Assembly: GCF_958450345.1 (NCBI RefSeq)
Contig: NC_088783.1
Span: 59,062,395-59,126,394 of the forward strand
Length of the DNA: 64,000 nucleotides
Reading direction: 5' to 3'
Origin: Calliphora vicina
Lineage: Eukaryota > Arthropoda > Insecta > Diptera > Calliphoridae
In this document: positions 60,501-64,000 of the stretch, one piece after another
How the letters are laid out: each line of letters starts with the position of its first letter
How positions within the stretch are numbered: the stretch's first letter is position 1
Notes under the pieces: generated by a model
Told to the model about the DNA's origin: nothing
What the model saw: only the letters and a program-made list of their open reading frames with translations
Databases searched by the model: none
Position numbers and translations under genes: made by a program

Positions 60501-63500
60501 AACACAAATAAAAATGTGAAAAACGAAATCATTGTTATTGTTGTTTTTGTATTTGGCTGACTGAGAGTTGGCTTTTCATTGAATGAATGACTGAATGGTT
60601 GGTAACTCAAGACTGTTGGGAAAAAGGGTATGGTTTCCGCTTCGGATGTAATAAATTGCTAAAGAGATAAATAAAGTGAATTTTTATGGTTTGTTTTGAT
60701 TGTTTATGAAATAAACAATCCATTTCGTTTTGCAGGCCTATAATGATGTAGTTTTTTGTATTATTTTTTTTTCTTTTTAGGGGGGTTTTGTTAAAAAAAA
60801 ACTAAATACCAAAAGCTGCAAAACAGTTTATTAATAATATAATTTTTTATATTTATAAAGTTTTTTGCTTCTTTTTTTTTATATTTGAGGAGATTGTATG
60901 TCAGAAAATTTATTGTTTAGAAAAACGACTACAAGAAGATGAAAATAAAAACTTCCTAAAACGATAACGATCAAAATAAAAATAAGCCACAAATGAAACA
61001 AAAAGTTTAACAAACAAAAAATAAATAATAAACGTTAATGCGGAAATTTTGTTTAAAAAAAGTTTTACTGATTATTAATATGAAGGTTTACAAAAAAAAT
61101 AGAAATAAAATGAAAGTAATTGTTATAGACAATTTGCTAATAAAAACAACTTGACAAGACATCTATAGAATTCCCAGAAAAGGTGTTAAATATTCATAGA
61201 TTATAAGTAAATTGTCTTAAAAGTTGTTAATTCTTTGTGATTTTGTGTTGACAACTTGAATTACTTGTTCTTGGAATATTTTTAGCAAAGTAAATGGTCC
61301 TACGAACCTCAATATCAATAATTATATCTAGTTTTGCTTTATTGTTTTTGAAACTACATACATTTTCAAACAGTTTCCTTCTCTTCAAATAAGATCCAAG
61401 CCCATCATCATACTAATTTAATTATTTCTAACTCATCCTGCTTTCCCCAGGTCTCAATCGCGGCGGAAGTCTTAAATCGAATTCGAGTTCATGCAACAAC
61501 TACTCCACCAACACTCTACCTGCCAACACATCCTCGCCTTCGGCTGCAGCCTATCAAAATGCCGCCTTTGACAATTCACCCGCTGCTCTACTTACCAATG
61601 GTGCTGACAATCTCTGCAACGAAATGAGTACACTCATGTACGATTACGAAGTTGTTTCGCGTATTAACGATCTGGTCGGTTCTCTCAAGGGCACCTACAA
61701 GGAACTCAACACGAATATCACCCGTAATCTTATGAATTCCATACAAAGTTCTATACAGAGGAAAAACGAAGAGATGGCATGGGTGGATTCGTGTTGTTTA
61801 CAATTGGTGGCCAAGAATAAGAATGGCAAGGAGGAGACGTTTACATTCCAGACAGCAAATCCCAATGTTAAAAAGGAATGGATAACGGAATTGCGTTTGG
61901 CACAACTGGCATTGGATATAAATAATTCACCGGCTTGGGAGACAACATCGGCGGAGCCGTGTGCCACAAGTACGCCGGCGTATGAGCAGCAACAAATGCA
62001 GCTGGTGCAGAGGCAATCAAATAAGATGCCACTGTTTGTCAAAGCGATGCCAGTTTTTAGGTCACAGCATCAAACGGAGGTGAGTTAAAAAACAAACAAA
62101 AAAATTTAAATTCTTTTCCAAAATTTTCTTTAAAAAATGTTTCTAATTTATCATTCTCCCTTTCAGGTTCGCTGTGGATGTTACTATACCATCGCTAACG
62201 ATTCGAAAATCAGTGGCAATGCCCGACGCCGCCATAAACAACAGAATTATCTGTGGGTCTGTACCACAAATGGCTCCTCCTCCCAGCTAACCGTATACTC
62301 ACAGCATCATCAACAGGCTGGCAATCTACGTGATGTGGGCACCTTTGAATTGACCGAAACCCAAGTGACGGCCATCGAATTTGTCAAGGGCCTGGACAAT
62401 TGCAAGACACGCGAAGAATACAATTCCTTATTGGGCGATCTCATTTGGATGGGTACGGATGCCAAAAAGTTGTTGATTTATTCTGCTAAAAATCCAGAAC
62501 AAGAAGAACAATTACATTGCTGCAGTGTGCCGGGCATAGTGACGAGAATACTGTATCATTTTGATACGATTTATGTGGCCCTAACGAATGCCACCATCTT
62601 GATATACCGTCGTGCCTATGATGGTGTTTGGATGTTAAAAGATCCTCAGGTGGTGCAGTTGGGCGAGAGTGGCTTACCGGTACCCAGTATTTTACCCATT
62701 AACATGAATATCTATGCTGCCTGTGCCAATCGCGTTTACGTTTTGAATGCTTTAAATGGTGAGATACAACGCAGTTTTGAGGTGCATCATGGTTCGAATC
62801 AACAAGTGAATTTGATGGCTCATTCTGGTATTGGCTTGTGGATTTCCTTAAAGAACTCCACCATGTTGTGTTTGTATCATACGGAAACTTTCAAGCACTT
62901 GCAAGATATTAATATAGCATCTAGTGTTTTGAGAAGCGATGGCAAAAAGGAACAGGCTGTAAATAATAGTGCCATTTATGTGACGGCTTTGATGGCCTGC
63001 AAAGGTTTGTTGTGGGTGGGTACCAATGTGGGCATAGCGGTGACAATACCACTGCCCCGTTTAGAGGGTGTTCCCATTATAAGCGGCGGCATTAGCATGT
63101 CCTGTCATGCTCATTTTGGTCCCATAACTTTCCTGTTGCCTTTGGTGCCTAAAGTGTATCCCAGCTATAAACCCAGCGCTTCAGCCAACTCACAAACTTT
63201 ACCACCGGCTTTGAATATAGCTGTGGAACCAGTGGTTCCTAGTATGGGTGATGATTTACAATTGCCAGCCATAGATGCCGATCCCAAAAAGCTAACAGAA
63301 GCTGATTTAGATGAAAGTGCTGTGGTGTTGAGAAGAGATTTGCCAAAAGATGATTCCGGTTCTGGTTCAGCTTCACCCTCGGCTTTCATGTTAAGAGAAC
63401 TGAGTGCAGATGGTGCTGATTCTAATGCCTCATCACCACGTTGCTCCAAATTGGATAAACAAAACTCGTTGGATCAATCTTTCTCAGCCAAAATTAGAGC

Positions 63501-64000
63501 CTCTTTGGCCAACTCACCGGCCTTCCATCGTAAACGTTTCAGAGATTTGTCCTCTGAATCGGCTAGAATGTCTAAGACCTTACCTAGAGGCTTAGGATCA
63601 GCTGGCTACTTCCAATCGGGTCTTAACTCCAACACCAGTACCCTATCCCATGGAGAACATGGCTATTGTGATGTCTATGGTTTGTATGGCAAATTGATCT
63701 TTGTTAAAGAAGACTATGATGCCGAAGAGGGTACCCAGGGTAATCTCATGGATATGATGTATGAGGGCATGCGCAGATCTGATCCAGAATTAGCTGCCAT
63801 ACCCGGACGTGTCACTACTTTGGACAGACGTTTGAGAATGAAGGCTTCCAGACCACGTTCTTTAGATCTTTCCAATTGGTCGGTGGATTCAAAATCCTCT
63901 AGTTTGTATACTTCCTCGGGCAGTGAAGAGAGCATGGGAATACGCTTCTTTGGCGGTCGTTCTGTTTCACGCAACAGCTCAAGTGCCAGCCATAAAACCT
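50474..64000 (+). CDS. Rho guanine-nucleotide exchange factor, ARHGEF10/10L family (spliced, incomplete at both ends)
   Basis: Five exons join in frame into about 1548 residues. Counting from the first whole codon: residues 1-367 are a low-complexity N-terminal part; about 423-617 is a DH domain that would catalyse GDP release from a Rho-family GTPase, with the KPVQRFPQFILFLQDLL block and the LNERKREAEQ end typical of ARHGEF10; about 650-880 is a PH-like domain interrupted by an Asn/Ser-rich insert; and about 938-1270 is a WD40-like propeller with GLLWVGTNVGIAV and PLPRLEGVP. The order DH, PH, propeller is diagnostic of the ARHGEF10/17 group, and the DH/PH details fit ARHGEF10 and 10L best. 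The Drosophila counterpart may be CG43658 (from memory, unchecked). The family acts in the cytoplasm on Rho signalling and actin control. The coding DNA is far richer in G+C than its introns. The start codon and the C-terminus lie outside the visible exons. Confidence 0.95.
51577..51721 (+). other. RhoGEF intron 1
   Basis: A short GT-AG intron of 145 bases. It is AT-rich with a pyrimidine tract before the acceptor, and nothing else is visible in it. Confidence 0.9.
51722..51964 (+). CDS. RhoGEF exon B: linker and start of the DH domain
   Basis: The acceptor is CTAAACAG, ending at 51721, and the donor is AAT|GTAAGT at 51965. Both junctions are phase 0, and the exon has 81 codons. It begins with an acidic NEDDDISS segment, continues through a Pro-rich stretch (MLPPAPPGLS), and ends with RRHIVAAIVHSENSYVATL, which is conserved region 1 of the DH domain. 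Exon C continues it after the 3951-base intron. Confidence 0.93.
52707..53135. mobile_element. hAT-type MITE, 429 bp, in intron 2
   Basis: Flanked by 8-base duplications GACGGAAT (52699-52706) and TACGGAAT (53136-53143), 7 of 8 identical. Ends TAGAGTATCCAAAA and, inverted, TAGAGTGTCCAAAA. The interior is full of AACCGG and AACCGGTTTT blocks, especially at both subterminal regions. The 8-base duplication and TAGAG ends fit hAT; P-type elements also make 8-base duplications. Confidence 0.8.
53144..54055. repeat. Tandem array, ~30-31-bp unit with CTATAGAAAA core, in intron 2
   Basis: The unit is approximately GTATAACAGTTTTCTCTATAGAAAATTTTGT, given here as GTATAACAGTTTTC plus TCTATAGAAAATTTTGT. 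It recurs about 28 times with moderate divergence. It shares TTTTCTATAGAAAA and its period with the array at 31.5 kb. It ends abruptly where mariner copy 4 begins. Confidence 0.85.
54056..54815 (-). mobile_element. Mariner copy 4, truncated
   Basis: The minus strand shows FDTKDKNRPGQPKKFEDQE, LEALLHIDCCKTQQQLAKSLG, NWVSCELRLRDIEKR near 54384-54470, and C-terminal WIDSCLALKDEQFFWHGI-type sequence near 54060-54110. The left terminal repeat is missing at the array junction. The right end near 54815-54834 retains ACAAAAACCG and a degraded terminus. Internal deletion and frameshifts are present. Confidence 0.8.
55916..56753 (+). CDS. RhoGEF exon C: DH core and first half of the PH-like domain
   Basis: The acceptor is ACATTATTAG, ending at 55915, and the donor is G|GTAAGT at 56754. 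The exon enters in phase 0 and leaves with one base of a Gly codon. It encodes DYKKPLED and then the helical DH core: LGDCFVSAFS, the QRFPQF catalytic-interface helix, and LNERKREAEQ. A PH-like part follows with RYLLREDNV and QRRLLLLNDKVICV. The HDRLSFFGLMVKPVQRF segment corresponds to conserved region 3, which contacts the GTPase switch regions. No break or frameshift was seen. Confidence 0.95.
57870..58310 (-). mobile_element. Mariner of a second subfamily, internally deleted
   Basis: The minus strand reads PSISMVKKWFSKFRCG and NTSTEDAERSGRPVEV near 58150-58240, REIVEAISISNGSVVSILND near 58015-58080, then, after a deletion, VDETCIHQCTPETKKQSKQW near 57905-57970. This is the mariner order, helix-turn-helix then first catalytic Asp, with irritans-like wording. 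The sequence differs clearly from mariner copies 1-4. Confidence 0.8.
58830..59665 (-). mobile_element. Non-LTR retrotransposon 3' coding remnant (RNase H region)
   Basis: On the minus strand, NIQGNEVADEP (59625-59655) matches the GIxGNExAD block of LINE-encoded RNase H. It is followed by ITGHCSIGAF near 59410-59439 and a decayed Cys-containing stretch, then EIVEHILCNSPRLQDL near 59300-59345. These are C-terminal features of RNase H-bearing clades such as R1/LOA/I/Jockey-like elements. Stops and frameshifts are present; the clade cannot be fixed. Confidence 0.65.
61451..62079 (+). CDS. RhoGEF exon D: PH-like insert and second half of the PH-like domain
   Basis: The acceptor is TTTCCCCAG, ending at 61450, and the donor is GAG|GTGAGT at 62080. 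The split Gly codon is completed by GT. The first 60 or so codons are a low-complexity Asn/Ser/Ala insert. After it come MYDYEVVSRINDLVG, then strands with MAWVDSCCLQLVA, and the closing PH helix VKKEWITELRLAQLAL, whose Trp is typical of PH domains. The exon ends in phase 0 after QHQTE. Confidence 0.93.
62080..62166 (+). other. RhoGEF intron 4
   Basis: An 87-base GT-AG intron (GTGAGT donor, CCTTTCAG acceptor) between two phase-0 exons. It contains nothing else. Confidence 0.9.
62167..64000 (+). CDS. RhoGEF exon E: WD40-like beta-propeller, runs off the window
   Basis: The acceptor is CCTTTCAG, ending at 62166. The frame stays open from GTT CGC TGT to the last base (611 codons plus one base) without a stop. 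Propeller blades are recognisable: NYLWVCTTNG, DLIWMGTDAKKLLIY, IYVALTNATILIYR, IGLWISLKNSTMLCLYH and GLLWVGTNVGIAV, then PLPRLEGVPIISGG. After about residue 1280 the protein turns Ser-rich and disordered (SASPSAFM, SRPRSLDLSNW, SSLYTSSGSEE), probably within a loop before more propeller or the C-terminus. In ARHGEF10 proteins the propeller is the C-terminal module. Confidence 0.95.

Larger units (their letters stand above)
56754..61450 (+). other. RhoGEF intron 3, with nested transposon remnants
   Basis: A GT-AG intron of 4697 bases interrupting the PH-like domain within a Gly codon. The central 2 kb (57708-59727) is transposon-derived. 56760-57700 and 59730-61440 are AT-rich sequence with poly-A runs and no recognisable coding content. 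Confidence 0.9.

Overview
The window looks like nuclear DNA of a higher (schizophoran, probably calyptrate) fly. It is very AT-rich and dominated by long non-coding stretches. It carries many decayed insect transposons (mariner, other Tc1/mariner, Helitron, hAT, Harbinger and piggyBac-type elements), and its only clear protein-coding gene is spliced with GT-AG introns. The organism call is inference from composition and repeat families; no species is claimed.

The one secure gene lies at the right end on the + strand. It is a Rho guanine-nucleotide exchange factor of the ARHGEF10/ARHGEF10L type. Five coding exons are visible (50474-51576, 51722-51964, 55916-56753, 61451-62079, 62167-64000). 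They join in frame through clean GT-AG introns of 145, 3951, 4697 and 87 bases. Together they encode about 1548 residues: a polyQ/H and Ser-rich N-terminal part, a DH domain, a split PH-like domain and a WD40-like beta-propeller. The first visible exon begins inside a codon and the last runs off the window, so the gene is incomplete at both ends.

The first 50 kb holds no exon that can be assigned with confidence; it is either a large upstream intron or intergenic DNA. From left to right it contains: mariner copy 1 flanked by a direct repeat (2.0-3.0 kb); a Helitron 3' fragment (3.2-3.3 kb); a duplicated 430-bp repeat (4.4 and 6.5 kb); a repeat with a mini-me-like core (7.0-7.6 kb); a tRNA-derived SINE head (9.0 kb); decayed Tc1/mariner transposases (9.3-10.7 and 14.1-14.8 kb); a Helitron (12.8 kb); two piggyBac-type elements with TTAA ends (16.0-16.9 and 17.35-17.54 kb); a second mini-me-like element (18.8-19.4 kb); and degenerate AAAGCTTTT arrays (20-25 kb). 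From 27 to 39 kb runs an unusual field in which a near-invariant 20-base motif recurs about 17 times. Inside that field lies a 1.2-kb array of alternating palindromes (31.5-32.7 kb). Mariner copies 2 and 3 follow, copy 3 carrying a nested Helitron, together with small MITEs at 42.5 and 48.4 kb.

The introns of the RhoGEF gene are themselves loaded with mobile DNA. Intron 2 holds an hAT-type MITE, a 30-bp tandem array related to the 31.5-kb array, and mariner copy 4. Intron 3 holds a mariner of a second subfamily and a LINE RNase H remnant, possibly inside a piggyBac-like element. The strongest unexplained signals are the 27-39 kb motif field and the two palindrome-rich arrays. I found no CRISPR array, operon or bacterial system.
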